Numbered from the stretch's first letter, positions 52,747 to 61,884 are shown. The stretch is 64,000 nucleotides of DNA from an uncultured Prevotellaceae bacterium (GCA_900318205.1 ONJS01000006.1:62001-126000); one strand, 5' to 3'. Translations and numbers: made by a program. The notes: generated from the sequence alone by a model not told the origin.

Positions 52747-54135
52747 TTAGCCGAAGAGGTAACGGAAGGAGTCCTCGACGCGGGCGACCTCTACGACCTT
52801 GATGGTCCAGGCGTCACGTTTCACGCCCTTGAGGTTGTTCTTGGGAACGATGATGGTCTCGAAACCGAGTTTCTGGGCCTCGGCGACACGTTGCTCGCAG
52901 CGGGTAATCTGACGAATCTCTCCCGAGAGCCCCACCTCGCCTGCAAAGCACACATTATTATTTATAGCCATATCGACATTGGATGACAGGATGGCACTGA
53001 TAACTGCCAAGTCCAGGGCTGGGTCATTGACCTTGATGCCGCCCACAATGTTGAGAAAGACATCCTTCTGGGCCAATTTGAAACCCAAGCGTTTCTCCAA
53101 CACCGCCAGCAACATGTTCATGCGGCGCTGGTCGAATCCAGTGACCGAGCGTTGTGCCGTGCCATAGGCTGCAGTGCTCACCAATGCCTGCACCTCGATG
53201 AGGAAAGGCCGCATACCGTCGATAGTCACGCCGATGGCTGTGCCCGACAATTCGCCGTCACGGTCGCTAAGCAGCAGTTCGCTGGGATTGGTCACCTCGC
53301 GCAAGCCGTCCTCCTTCATCTCATAGATGCCAATCTCGCTCGTGTTGCCGAAGCGGTTTTTAATCGGACGCAGGATACGGTACAGGTAGTTGCGGTCGCC
53401 CTCAAACTGGATGACGGCATCAACGATGTGCTCCAGCACCTTGGGGCCGGCTATGCTGCCCTCTTTATTGATGTGACCGATCAGGATGACAGGAGTATAG
53501 GTTTCCTTGGCATAGCGCTGGAAGGCCGCGGCACACTCGCGCACCTGCGTCACGCTGCCGGGTGCACTCTCCAACTGCTCATTGGCAATGGTCTGGATAG
53601 AGTCCACGATGATGAGGCCGGGCTGGAAGGCGCGGATGCTGGCGAAGATATTGTCCAGCGACGTCTCGCACAGCAGATAGCACTCGCAGTCCATGCGTCC
53701 GCCGGCAATGCGGTCGGCACGCATGCGCAACTGCTGCGGGCTTTCCTCGCCCGAGACATACAGCACGCGGCGCGAACGGATGCGCAACACATTCTGCAGG
53801 ACAAGTGTGGATTTGCCGATACCCGGCTCTCCACCCAGCAGCACGATGCTGCCCGGCACGAGTCCGCCACCCAGCACGCGGTTGAGCTCATTGCTGGGAA
53901 GGTTGATGCGCGGCTGGTCCTCGGCACGGATTTCTGAAATCTTGACGGGCTCCAGCGTCTTGTGGCCATTGTCGGCAACAGCACCATAGCGCACCGAAGC
54001 GGATGACTTGGGGACCTTGGGCTCCTCGATATAGGTGTTCCACTCACCGCAAGCGGGACACTTGCCGAGCCACTTGGGTGACTCATTGCCGCAGTTCTTG
54101 CAGAAGAAGGTGGTCTTGTTCTGTTGCTTGGCCAC
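52747..54135 (-). CDS. radA: DNA repair protein RadA
   Basis: A RecA-like branch-migration helicase for recombination, 462 aa. The N-terminal C4 zinc finger is FFCKNCGNESPKWLGKCPACGEW. The Walker A GEPGIGKSTLV is near residues 103-113. The RadA-specific KNRFGNTSEIG motif is near 259-269, and a Lon-like C-terminal domain follows. It is third in the operon after the methyltransferase, 23 bases downstream of that gene. Confidence 0.96.
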   Translation of the reverse strand: MAKQQNKTTFFCKNCGNESPKWLGKCPACGEWNTYIEEPKVPKSSASVRYGAVADNGHKTLEPVKISEIRAEDQPRINLPSNELNRVLGGGLVPGSIVLLGGEPGIGKSTLVLQNVLRIRSRRVLYVSGEESPQQLRMRADRIAGGRMDCECYLLCETSLDNIFASIRAFQPGLIIVDSIQTIANEQLESAPGSVTQVRECAAAFQRYAKETYTPVILIGHINKEGSIAGPKVLEHIVDAVIQFEGDRNYLYRILRPIKNRFGNTSEIGIYEMKEDGLREVTNPSELLLSDRDGELSGTAIGVTIDGMRPFLIEVQALVSTAAYGTAQRSVTGFDQRRMNMLLAVLEKRLGFKLAQKDVFLNIVGGIKVNDPALDLAVISAILSSNVDMAINNNVCFAGEVGLSGEIRQITRCEQRVAEAQKLGFETIIVPKNNLKGVKRDAWTIKVVEVARVEDSFRYLFG

Positions 54136-54158
54136 GATTGTGATAGATTAATTGATGA

Positions 54159-54908
54159 TTAACGGCGGAAAAACTCGCTGATGGTGATGGCAGCGGCAAC
54201 GCCCACGTTGAGCGACTCGCTGCCGGCAGTCTTGGCCTTGGGGATGAGCAGGCGCTGATCTACATGCTTGGCGACCTTGGCGCTGATGCCTTGCCCCTCG
54301 TTGCCGAAGATGACAAAACCCGTCTTGCCCAACTCGCTGCGGTAGATATCCTTACCGTCAAGGAAAGTGCCGTAGACCGGCAGGTCAGGATACTCCTCAA
54401 ACAGTGCCTCGAGGTCACCATAATGCACCTTGACACGGGCGATAGCACCCATCGTCGCCTGTACCACCTTGTGGTTATAGACATCGACAGTCGTGCGGCT
54501 GGCAAAGATATCGCGGATGCCGAACCAGTCGGCCAAACGGATGATTGTACCCAGATTGCCAGGGTCCTGAATGTTGTCAAGCACGATGTTCAGACCCTTG
54601 GCGACACGTTCGGTGTCGATGGTGTCCTCGGGCTTCTCATAGACAGCGATGACGTCGCTGGGCGTGTCAAACTGCGAGAGGCGGGCCATCTGCTGGCCGT
54701 TGGCAAACACGATTTTGTCATAGTGTTCAGCCGTGCCACACTGCTCATACCACGACCGCTTAGCGATAAGCCAGCGGCAGTTGAAGTGTTGCCACGTGTC
54801 ACGCACACACTTGGTGCCCTCGGCGACAAACAGTCCCTCCTCGTCACGATATTTCTTGGCAGCCAGGCTTTTTACCACCTTGAGGATGCCGTTGTTCATG
54901 TCCATCAT
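54159..54908 (-). CDS. TrmH/SpoU-family RNA 2'-O-methyltransferase
   Basis: A 249-aa SAM-dependent ribose methyltransferase with a SPOUT knot. An N-terminal substrate-binding domain (VKSLAAKKYRDEEGLFVAEGTK) precedes the catalytic motifs NIQDPGNLGTIIRLADWFG, VIFGNEGQGIS and IPKAKTAGSESLNVGVAAAI. The target (rRNA or tRNA) is not evident. The start at 54908 overlaps the upstream stop by the classic ATGA, which supports the first of three Met codons. Confidence 0.92.
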   Translation of the reverse strand: MMDMNNGILKVVKSLAAKKYRDEEGLFVAEGTKCVRDTWQHFNCRWLIAKRSWYEQCGTAEHYDKIVFANGQQMARLSQFDTPSDVIAVYEKPEDTIDTERVAKGLNIVLDNIQDPGNLGTIIRLADWFGIRDIFASRTTVDVYNHKVVQATMGAIARVKVHYGDLEALFEEYPDLPVYGTFLDGKDIYRSELGKTGFVIFGNEGQGISAKVAKHVDQRLLIPKAKTAGSESLNVGVAAAITISEFFRR

Positions 54909-55714
54909 TTTTTGTCCTGCTCGCGTTTTGCCACCAGTTCGTTGAAACGTAGCAGCGTTGTACAGAACTCTTCACTCAGCAATGAGATGACCTGCTGCGA
55001 AACCTCGGAGGACACATCCCATACAGCCGAGGCAATGCTACCGGCAATAGCAGCCAGTGTGTCGGCATCGCCTGCAAGGGCAACCGCCAGGCGGACCACA
55101 TCCTCATAGTCTTTTCCCTCAAGGTAACAGGTAATGGCCTCGGGGACGGTGCGCTGGCAAGTCTCGTCGAAGGTAAACGTCGGGCGGATCTCGTCAAGTT
55201 TGCGGGAGAGGTCATAATCAAACGTCTTCTCCACATATTCTCGCAAATCCCACTTGTTCTCGCCCTGTCGCACCAAGAAGATGGCTGCTGCCGTTGCCTG
55301 AGCGCCCTTGACGCCCTCGGGGTGGTTGTGGGTCACCTCGGCAGATATCCTCGCCAACTCCAGCGCCTCGTCGAGCGTCTGTGCGTAATAGCCGATGGGA
55401 CTCACGCGCATCGCCGAGCCGTTACCGAAGGAGTTATAGGGCTGCGGGTCAGTTTTGTGGATCCATTGGGCAAAACGACCGCCATAACCTCTGTCGGGAT
55501 AGCGCCGGCACAGGTCAAGCATGATCTTGACCAGTGTCTCGGGCCGATGCTTCTCGTCTTCAAGCAGCCAGATGGCGTTGGCCATCGTGAGCACCGTGTC
55601 ATCGGTGAATGTGCTCTTGGGCGTGAACAACTCAAAGGTGTAATCACGCGTAGGGTTAAACTCGTATGCCGACCCGATGACATCGCCGGCAATAGCTCCA
55701 ATAATTCCTTTCAT
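54905..55714 (-). CDS. ADP-ribosylglycohydrolase-family protein
   Basis: A 269-aa protein beginning MKGIIGAIAGDVIGSAYEF, the conserved start of the DraG/ARH family. Mg2+-binding residues are in FTDDTVLTMANA near residue 33 and in GDADTLAAIAGSIASAVW near 215. It would remove ADP-ribose from proteins or nucleic acids; no ADP-ribosyltransferase is visible here. First of a three-gene operon with a -7 box at 55743-55750. The frame is open 13 codons further upstream, but the family start is at 55714. Confidence 0.9.
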   Translation of the reverse strand: MKGIIGAIAGDVIGSAYEFNPTRDYTFELFTPKSTFTDDTVLTMANAIWLLEDEKHRPETLVKIMLDLCRRYPDRGYGGRFAQWIHKTDPQPYNSFGNGSAMRVSPIGYYAQTLDEALELARISAEVTHNHPEGVKGAQATAAAIFLVRQGENKWDLREYVEKTFDYDLSRKLDEIRPTFTFDETCQRTVPEAITCYLEGKDYEDVVRLAVALAGDADTLAAIAGSIASAVWDVSSEVSQQVISLLSEEFCTTLLRFNELVAKREQDKK

Positions 55715-55742
55715 AACAAGTGTATCATGTGTTTTGAGATGA

Positions 55743-55750
55743 CAAATATA
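55743..55750 (-). promoter_or_regulatory. -7 promoter element for the ADP-ribosylglycohydrolase operon
   Basis: The minus-strand octamer TATATTTG matches TAnnTTTG, 28 bases before the start at 55714. Confidence 0.55.
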
Positions 55751-55794
55751 CAAATAATTCTTCTACCTTGATACTATTCCTCGCACATTTATTT

Positions 55795-56100
55795 TCAGGA
55801 TGCCCACGGAATGAGATATTGGGCACCACTGCGGGGAGCAGAGAGATTCACCTCGGGGCGCATGGCCGGGCGCCGCATGGTGGCAAGGGCTGTCACGTCG
55901 CGCCAGCCGCGGGTGCAGTTGCGCACGGTGAGCACCGCCATCCCGACATAGCGACCCGCCATGTCGAGCAAGGCACGCTTCACGGCCTCAAGGCTGTTGA
56001 AATTCATCCCGTTAACGCTGGCCAGGCGGCGACCGTTACATTCCAGGGTGGCACAGATCTGGTCACCACAGTTCACGATGTTGCTGATGTCAGTTTTCAT
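55795..56100 (-). CDS. Small hypothetical protein, 101 aa
   Basis: MKTDISNIVNCGDQICATLECNG..., with two early cysteines and a central MAGRYVGMAVLTVRNCTRGWRD segment, then a basic C-terminal tail. I recognise no family. It has one of the few true Shine-Dalgarno sites in the window: AGGAGG seven bases before this ATG, which decides the start. A promoter octamer TACCTTTG on the minus strand is at 56132-56139. Confidence 0.65.
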   Translation of the reverse strand: MKTDISNIVNCGDQICATLECNGRRLASVNGMNFNSLEAVKRALLDMAGRYVGMAVLTVRNCTRGWRDVTALATMRRPAMRPEVNLSAPRSGAQYLIPWAS

Positions 56101-56131
56101 TGTCATTCCTCCTTTTTTTAGTTTTACACTG

Positions 56132-56139
56132 CAAAGGTA
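56132..56139 (-). promoter_or_regulatory. -7 promoter element for the 101-aa gene
   Basis: The minus-strand octamer TACCTTTG is 31 bases before the start at 56100, with AGGAGG between. Confidence 0.6.
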
Positions 56140-56342
56140 GAATGACATAGTGCCATATTTTGGCACCCTAAATAGAAATAATCTTAATTCACTAAATAAC
56201 GGCTGTCTTTCCCTAGAATTACTTGACAGATTTGAGAGCGATTAACTAAGTTGGTTTACACTAATTTTATCGTTCGCCTAAACCGGGTTGACAGTTTGGC
56301 GGTTTTATCACTGAATGGGTGTACAGTGCAAAGGTATCAACA

Positions 56343-56379
56343 AAAAAACGGAAGGACGCACCCATCGGCACGTCCTTCT
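56343..56379 (-). terminator. Intrinsic terminator of the beta-barrel gene
   Basis: On the minus strand GAAGGACG pairs with CGTCCTTC around a 12-base loop and is followed by CGTTTTTTT. It is about 70 bases past the stop at 56451. Confidence 0.8.
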
Positions 56380-56450
56380 ATTTTATTAATGTGGATTTCC
56401 TGAGATTGATCCTCCACTGGCTAATGCCTTGCGGCAATGAGGAAGGAAGA

Positions 56451-57017
56451 TCAGAGCCGGTAACCGAACGAGACCAGGACAGTACTGGTCCTCGTTCTCT
56501 TGATGTCAAGCCTATTGATGAATCCAAACTCACCTCCAACCGAGAAAATCCATTTCTCGTTCAGGTCAAGACCTGCCCGCAGACCCAAGCCAGCGTCAAA
56601 ACGCTTGTAGCCCGCCTCCTTGGAGAACACGTTGCGACCCTCGGACTTGCCAAACAAGCCGATGCTGAAATAAGGTCCAGCCTCGACAAACAGATACTTC
56701 TTGAGGTCCAACTCATACTTGTAACCGGCATGAATGGGAATGACAAGGGAAATCGGGGAATAATTGATCGAATCCAGCTTGAATCCCGTGAGCGTAAACA
56801 TTGCAGCAGCGTTGGTATAGAAGCCATTGGCCACACTGGGCAGATCCAAGGTTCCACGAATTCCCAAATGAGCGCCAACACGATAATCCACACCGCTATG
56901 GTCGATGGTGGTGAAATTCAGACCTGCAAAGGCGTCCCAATAGGGAGCCTCGGCCTGGGCCGAGAAGCTAAAGACAGCCATGAGGGCTGCAATAAACACT
57001 GAATAGAACTTTTTCAT
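56451..57017 (-). CDS. Outer membrane beta-barrel protein (PorT-like/OMP_b-brl fold)
   Basis: A 188-aa protein with signal peptide MKKFYSVFIAALMAVFSFSAQA. The mature part alternates hydrophobic and polar residues in about eight strands, each opened by glycine-aromatic patterns (FAGLNFTTI, VGAHLGIRGTLDLP, KYLFVEAGPYFSIGLFG, GLGLRAGLDL, FSVGGEFGFI). It ends with the strand STVLVSFGYRL. Length and pattern fit small eight-stranded barrel proteins of the outer-membrane-beta-barrel group. No specific role can be assigned. Confidence 0.82.
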   Translation of the reverse strand: MKKFYSVFIAALMAVFSFSAQAEAPYWDAFAGLNFTTIDHSGVDYRVGAHLGIRGTLDLPSVANGFYTNAAAMFTLTGFKLDSINYSPISLVIPIHAGYKYELDLKKYLFVEAGPYFSIGLFGKSEGRNVFSKEAGYKRFDAGLGLRAGLDLNEKWIFSVGGEFGFINRLDIKRTRTSTVLVSFGYRL

Positions 57018-57044
57018 GTGTACCTTATTATATTATTTTGGTCG

Positions 57045-57052
57045 CAAAGGTA
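57045..57052 (-). promoter_or_regulatory. -7 promoter element for the beta-barrel gene
   Basis: The minus-strand octamer TACCTTTG is 27 bases before the start at 57017. Confidence 0.6.
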
Positions 57053-57221
57053 ATCATTTATCAGGAAATGGACGTGCTATTGACGTAAAAAAAAGGTACC
57101 CAAATTCCAGCATTTTCAGCACGTTTTCACACGCTCATGGCAATGACAAACGTGTAAAATAACGCACATTTTGCGACGTTTTTGCCGATTAAACGCCTGA
57201 AGGTCCTCTTGTGGGCAAAAG

Positions 57222-57254
57222 AAAAGGACCTGTCCAAGCGGACAGGTCCCTTTT
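57222..57254 (-). terminator. Intrinsic terminator of ppdK
   Basis: A 14-base arm AAAAGGACCTGTCC pairs with GGACAGGTCCCTTTT around AAGC, with flanking A and T runs. It lies 22 bases after the ppdK stop. Confidence 0.85.
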
Positions 57255-57276
57255 GTCAATTAGCAGAGTGTGAAGT

Positions 57277-59991
57277 TTACTCCTCAACGGCTGCCTGGGC
57301 GGCGGCGAGGCGTGCGATGGGCACACGGTAAGGTGAGCAGGAAACGTAGTTCATACCCAACCTAGCGCAGAACTTAACACTGGAGGGTTCACCACCGTGC
57401 TCGCCACAGATACCCACGTTGAGCTCGGGCTTGGTAGCACGGCCCTTGCGGGTAGCCATCTCTACGAGCTGGCCAACACCTTCCTGGTCCAGAACCTCGA
57501 ACGGATCAACCTTCAAGATACCCAGCTTCTTGTAGATAGCGAGGAACTTGCCGGCGTCATCACGTGAGTAACCGAAGGTCATCTGGGTCAAGTCGTTGGT
57601 ACCGAATGAGAAGAAGTCAACAACCTCAGCAATCTGGTCGGCAACGAGGGCAGCACGCGGAATCTCGATCATGGTACCTACCTTGTAGGCCACGGTCTCG
57701 CCACGCTCAGCAAATACCTGCTGAGCAACCCTGTTGATAATGTCGGCCTGCATCTGGATCTCGGGCTTCACACCGATGAGGGGCACCATGATCTTGGGAT
57801 GAACGTCAATGCCCTTGGCCTTGACGTTGAGAGCGGCCTCGATAATGGCACGAGCCTGCATCTCGGTGATCTCGGGATAGGTGTTACCCAGACGGCAGCC
57901 ACGATGACCCAGCATGGGGTTGAACTCTTCCAGACCGTCGCAAACGAGCTTCACCTCGTCAAGGCTGCGGCCAGTCTCCTCAGCGAGCTCACGCATGGTC
58001 TCGAGCTGATGGGGAACGAACTCATGCAAGGGAGGATCGAGCAGACGGATGGTTACCTCGTAGCCGTCCATGGCCTCGAAGATACCCTCGAAGTCGCCAC
58101 GCTGCAGCGGCAGAAGCTTACCCAGGGCGATGCGGCGTGAGGGCTCATCGGGAGCGATGATCATCTCGCGCATGGCCTTGATGCGGTCACCCTCAAAGAA
58201 CATGTGCTCGGTACGGCACAGGCCGATACCGTGGGCACCCAGCTTGCGGGCTACGCTGGCATCGCGGGGCGAGTCGGCGTTGGTATAAACGTCCATCTTG
58301 CTAAACTTCTCAGCAAGGTTCATTACGGCAGCAAAGTCACCGCTCAGGTCGGCGTCAACAGTTGCCACGAGGCCGTCATAAACCTCACCGGTGCTACCGT
58401 TGATCGAGATCCAGTCACCCTCTTTGTAGGTCTTGCCACTCATCTCAACGGTGCGGGCCTTGTAGTCCACCTTGATTTCACCGGCACCCGAAACGCAGCA
58501 CTTACCCATACCACGAGCCACAACGGCAGCGTGTGAGGTCATACCGCCACGTGCGGTGAGGATACCCTGAGCCACGCTCATACCGCGCAGGTCCTCGGGA
58601 GAGGTCTCCAGGCGTACCATGATGACTTTCTTCTTGCGAGATGCCCATTCCTCGGCGTCGTCGGCAAAGAATACGATTTGACCGGTAGCGGCACCGGGGC
58701 TGGCGGGCAGACCCTTGGCCATCACCTTGGCACTCTTAACGGCCGTCTTGTCAAATACGGGGTGCAGCAGCTCATCGAGCTTACCAGGCTCCATACGCTT
58801 GATGACGGTCTTCTCGTCGATAGCGCCTTCACGCAACAGGTCCATGGCGATCTTCACCATAGCGGCACCAGTGCGCTTACCATTGCGGGTCTGCAGCAAC
58901 CAGAGCTTGCCGTCCTGGATGGTGAACTCCATGTCCTGCATGTCGCGGTAGTGGTCCTCGAGCTTCTGCTGGATGTCAACGAGCTGCTTGGCGCACTCGG
59001 GCATCGACTCCTCGAGAGAGGGATACTTGGCGGCGCGCTCTTCCTCGCTGATGCCCTGCAGCTTAGCCCAACGGCGGCTGCCCTCGGTCATGATCTGTTG
59101 CGGGGTGCGAACACCAGCCACAACGTCTTCACCCTGAGCATTGATCAGGTACTCACCATTGAACAGGTTCTCACCGGTTCCGGCGTCACGTGAGAAGCAC
59201 ACACCAGTAGCACTGTTGTTGCCCATGTTACCATAGACCATGGCCTGTACGTTAACAGCCGTACCATACTCCTCGGGAATCTGGTTCATGCGGCGGTACA
59301 GGATAGCGCGGTCGTTGTTCCAGCTGTCAAATACAGCATAGATGGCACCCCACAGCTGATCGTAAGCGTCGGTGGGGAAGTCCTTACCGGTATTCTCTTT
59401 CACAGCAGCCTTGAAGCGTGCCACCAGTTCCTTGAGGTCATCGACATCAAGCTCGGTGTCAAACTTCACGCCCTTCTTCTCCTTCAGGTCCTCGATGATG
59501 GCCTCAAAGGGGTCGATGTCGGTCTTGTTGGTCGGCTTCATGCCAAGCACAACGTCACCGTACATCTGCACGAAGCGGCGATAGCTGTCCCAAGCGAAGC
59601 GGGGGTTGCCCGACTTCTTGGCGAGCGTCTCGGCTACCTCGTCGTTGATACCCAGGTTCAGGACGGTGTCCATCATACCCGGCATAGACACGGGCGCACC
59701 CGAGCGAACAGATACCAGCTGGGGGTTGCTGGGATCGTTGAACTTGTTACCTGTCAGTTTCTCGATGTGCTCAATAGACTTCTTCACATCATCCTTGATC
59801 ATCTCAACGACAGCTTCGCGACCCTTCTGGTTATAGAGGGTGCAAATCTCGGTGGTAATGGTGAAACCCGGGGGAACGGGAACGCCAATCAAGTTCATCT
59901 CGGCAAGGTTAGCGCCCTTGCCACCCAGCAAATCTCTCATGTCGGCACGACCTTCTGCCTGGCCGTTACCAAAAGTGTAAATCGCTTTCAT
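57277..59991 (-). CDS. ppdK: Pyruvate, phosphate dikinase
   Basis: Interconverts PEP, AMP and PPi with pyruvate, ATP and Pi; 904 aa, the usual length. The N-terminal nucleotide-binding domain begins IYTFGNGQAEG...LLGGKGANLAEM. The central swivelling domain has the phospho-histidine in GGMTSHAAVVARGMGKCCVSG (about residue 460). The C-terminal PEP/pyruvate barrel has GIGLCRTEHMFF and NVGICGEHGG. In Bacteroidales it supports PPi-linked glycolysis or gluconeogenesis. The promoter octamer is at 60052; a second box lies further upstream at 60234. Confidence 0.96.
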   Translation of the reverse strand: MKAIYTFGNGQAEGRADMRDLLGGKGANLAEMNLIGVPVPPGFTITTEICTLYNQKGREAVVEMIKDDVKKSIEHIEKLTGNKFNDPSNPQLVSVRSGAPVSMPGMMDTVLNLGINDEVAETLAKKSGNPRFAWDSYRRFVQMYGDVVLGMKPTNKTDIDPFEAIIEDLKEKKGVKFDTELDVDDLKELVARFKAAVKENTGKDFPTDAYDQLWGAIYAVFDSWNNDRAILYRRMNQIPEEYGTAVNVQAMVYGNMGNNSATGVCFSRDAGTGENLFNGEYLINAQGEDVVAGVRTPQQIMTEGSRRWAKLQGISEEERAAKYPSLEESMPECAKQLVDIQQKLEDHYRDMQDMEFTIQDGKLWLLQTRNGKRTGAAMVKIAMDLLREGAIDEKTVIKRMEPGKLDELLHPVFDKTAVKSAKVMAKGLPASPGAATGQIVFFADDAEEWASRKKKVIMVRLETSPEDLRGMSVAQGILTARGGMTSHAAVVARGMGKCCVSGAGEIKVDYKARTVEMSGKTYKEGDWISINGSTGEVYDGLVATVDADLSGDFAAVMNLAEKFSKMDVYTNADSPRDASVARKLGAHGIGLCRTEHMFFEGDRIKAMREMIIAPDEPSRRIALGKLLPLQRGDFEGIFEAMDGYEVTIRLLDPPLHEFVPHQLETMRELAEETGRSLDEVKLVCDGLEEFNPMLGHRGCRLGNTYPEITEMQARAIIEAALNVKAKGIDVHPKIMVPLIGVKPEIQMQADIINRVAQQVFAERGETVAYKVGTMIEIPRAALVADQIAEVVDFFSFGTNDLTQMTFGYSRDDAGKFLAIYKKLGILKVDPFEVLDQEGVGQLVEMATRKGRATKPELNVGICGEHGGEPSSVKFCARLGMNYVSCSPYRVPIARLAAAQAAVEE

Positions 59992-60051
59992 TTACTTTAC
60001 TTTTTCAATATGAATATTTAGCAAATATTTATTAATTCTATTTTTGCGGTG

Positions 60052-60059
60052 CAAAGGTA
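60052..60059 (-). promoter_or_regulatory. -7 promoter element for ppdK
   Basis: The minus-strand octamer TACCTTTG is 60 bases before the ppdK start. Confidence 0.65.
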
Positions 60060-60159
60060 GTGATTTTAACTCAATTTTCCACATAATTGGCCCTAAAAAT
60101 CACATTATTTTAATTAACAGCCCCATTTCCCTCAAATCTTTTACACACTGCAAGAAAAA

Positions 60160-60241
60160 GCGCTATTTTTCATTACAGATTACTTGAATAATCCGCACCA
60201 ACGAGGGTGTTGAACGTGGAAACCCACCGACAGCAAAGGTA
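60160..60241 (-). ncRNA. Candidate small RNA with three hairpins
   Basis: On the minus strand a -7 octamer TACCTTTG (60234-60241) is followed directly by GTGG-GTTT-CCAC, CACC-CTCGTT-GGTG and GATTA-CTTGAATAATC-type hairpins, then a GAAAAATAGCGCTTTTTC stem. There is no start codon or frame. It could be a free small RNA or the structured leader of a longer ppdK transcript. The exact ends are unknown. Confidence 0.35.
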
Positions 60242-60337
60242 ATTGACGCTTGTTACGTTTTTAAAAGCCAATGCTTCACTCATGGGCACAGAGTGAACAT
60301 TTTTGACCGAAATAGCCTGCGAAAATGAAAAATGCAT

Positions 60338-60345
60338 TATCTTTG
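60338..60345 (+). promoter_or_regulatory. -7 promoter element for the 124-aa gene
   Basis: TATCTTTG matches TAnnTTTG. In-frame ATG codons lie 12 (60358) and 33 (60379) bases after it. Confidence 0.6.
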
Positions 60346-60378
60346 CGGATTGTATTAATGAACAACATTACTATTTTT

Positions 60379-60753
60379 ATGGACAACGATACTAAAAAAT
60401 TACTCGACGCCGACACCAACGGACTGTTGACCTACGAGTACATCGCCAACAACATGGGCAGCATCGACAACGACCTTCCCGCACTGGTGGACAACATGAT
60501 ACTGAAGGACCGCACGGGACAGTTTGTGGTGAGCACGGCGCGTTACCTCAACGCCATCGACCGCGACAAGTATGCACCCAGCATCGACCTGCTCGTCAAG
60601 GCCGCCATCGCCAAGGATCGCGACCATGTCTATCTTGCCTACCTGGCCTCATCATTGTGGGGCTCGGACTACAAGGAGCACGCTGCCGAGCTGAGCGCCA
60701 AGGACGACAACTTCCGCCGCATCTTCAAGCGCCTCTACCCCGTTGGCATCTAA
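60379..60753 (+). CDS. Small hypothetical protein, 124 aa
   Basis: MDNDTKKLLDADTNGLLTYEYIANNMGSI..., an acidic, mainly helical soluble protein ending FRRIFKRLYPVGI. I recognise no family. Pattern and length suggest a small alpha-helical bundle. An ATG at 60358 is in the same frame and would add seven residues (MNNITIF). The 60379 start is favoured because it leaves a normal leader and has A-rich sequence before it, but this is not decisive. The stop is followed at once by a heptamer repeat. Confidence 0.65.
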   Translation: MDNDTKKLLDADTNGLLTYEYIANNMGSIDNDLPALVDNMILKDRTGQFVVSTARYLNAIDRDKYAPSIDLLVKAAIAKDRDHVYLAYLASSLWGSDYKEHAAELSAKDDNFRRIFKRLYPVGI

Positions 60754-60757
60754 TCAG

Positions 60758-60792
60758 TTAGGAGTTAGAAGTTAGGAGTTAGGAGTTAGGGG
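60758..60792. repeat. Five-unit TTAGRAG heptamer array
   Basis: TTAGGAG, TTAGAAG, TTAGGAG, TTAGGAG and TTAGGGG, beginning 5 bases after a stop codon. Same family and orientation as at 30642 and 48390. Confidence 0.8.
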
Positions 60793-60837
60793 CCTCAAGG
60801 GTTTCAAGCTCTTCCAAAGAAAAGAAACTGGAATACA

Positions 60838-61695
60838 ATGAAAAAGAATTTATTATTATCTATTCTGATGGCGGTATTCACGCTCATGTCATGCCAGGCA
60901 AACAATGCTGGCAGCGAGAGCACCCCCACCAAGAAAACTGCTGACAACAAAATGACGAAAGTTGAATTAGAAACCAGCTACGGCAACATCGTTGTCGAAC
61001 TCTACAACGAGACGCCGCAACACCGCGACAATTTCATCAAGCTCGTCGAGTCAGGTTACTATGACGGCGTGCTTTTCCACCGTGTCATCAAGGACTTTAT
61101 GATTCAGACCGGTGACGGCAACAGCAAGACCGCTGGCCCCGACACCTCTCTGGGCGACGGAGATCCCGGCTATACCATCGAGGCCGAGTTTGTCTATCCC
61201 AAGTATTTCCACAAGCGTGGCGCACTCGCCGCAGCACGCACTGGCGACCAGGTGAATCCCGAGCGTCGCAGCAGTGGCAGCCAGTTCTACATCGTGACCG
61301 GCAAGATTTACGGCAGCGATGAGCTGAAGATGATGACCCAGCGACTGGCCGAGGTACAGAAGCAGGACATCTTCCGCAGGCTGGCAACCGAGAACCGCGA
61401 AAAGATCATCGAGCTGCAGAAGAACCAAGACAACGAGGGCATGAACGCCTTGCAGAATGAGCTCATCATGCAGACCGAGGCCGAAGCCGCCAAGCACCCC
61501 TTCAAACTCACCGACGAACAGCTTGATGCCTATACCAGCATCGGCGGCACGCCCCACCTTGACGGACAATACACCGTATTCGGCGAGGTCATCGAGGGCA
61601 TGGACGTCGTTGACAAGATCCAGAATGTCACCACTGGACGCATGGACCGTCCTACCGTTGACGTCAAGATCATCAAGGCCAAGATTGTGAAATAA
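60838..61695 (+). CDS. Cyclophilin-type peptidyl-prolyl isomerase, lipoprotein
   Basis: A 285-aa protein. The signal peptide ends in lipobox LMSC, so the enzyme is tethered to a membrane in the periplasm or at the surface. The cyclophilin domain starts VELETSYGNIVVELYNETPQHRDNFIKLVESGYYDGVLFHRVIKDFMIQTGD. It has the usual FHRV and GSQFYIVTG catalytic segments. A charged insert of about 70 residues (KMMTQRLAEVQKQ...LIMQTEAEAAKHP) splits the domain before the final GQYTVFGEVIEGMDVVDKI. This insert is seen in Bacteroidales homologues. Likely a folding catalyst for envelope proteins. Confidence 0.92.
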   Translation: MKKNLLLSILMAVFTLMSCQANNAGSESTPTKKTADNKMTKVELETSYGNIVVELYNETPQHRDNFIKLVESGYYDGVLFHRVIKDFMIQTGDGNSKTAGPDTSLGDGDPGYTIEAEFVYPKYFHKRGALAAARTGDQVNPERRSSGSQFYIVTGKIYGSDELKMMTQRLAEVQKQDIFRRLATENREKIIELQKNQDNEGMNALQNELIMQTEAEAAKHPFKLTDEQLDAYTSIGGTPHLDGQYTVFGEVIEGMDVVDKIQNVTTGRMDRPTVDVKIIKAKIVK

Positions 61696-61717
61696 CCGAC
61701 GATACAATCATTTTACA

Positions 61718-61760
61718 GGGCTTATAAGGCACATTATCCTTATAGGCCCTTTATTTTTTC
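61718..61760 (+). terminator. Intrinsic terminator after the cyclophilin gene
   Basis: GGGCTTATAAGG pairs with CCTTATAGGCCC (one offset), followed by TTTATTTTTT. It lies about 25 bases past the stop codon. Confidence 0.85.
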
Positions 61761-61822
61761 AAAAAAACGGGGGGAAAATGAAAAAAAACCGCAAAATGGC
61801 TTTGTGATTGAGAAAAAGTGAG

Positions 61823-61830
61823 TAAATTTG
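61823..61830 (+). promoter_or_regulatory. -7 promoter element for the DUF349 gene
   Basis: TAAATTTG matches TAnnTTTG, 54 bases before the ATG at 61885. Confidence 0.55.
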
Positions 61831-61884
61831 GGGTTTAGAATTTAACAACAGGGTGCCAAAAGCACTCTAAAAACAATAGTTATT

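Larger units (their letters stand above)
59992..60378. other. Gap between divergent genes
   Basis: 387 bases. It contains the ppdK promoter, a structured stretch with three hairpins on the minus strand (60160-60233) preceded by its own -7 box (60234-60241), and the plus-strand promoter of the next gene (60338-60345). No coding frame. Confidence 0.6.
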
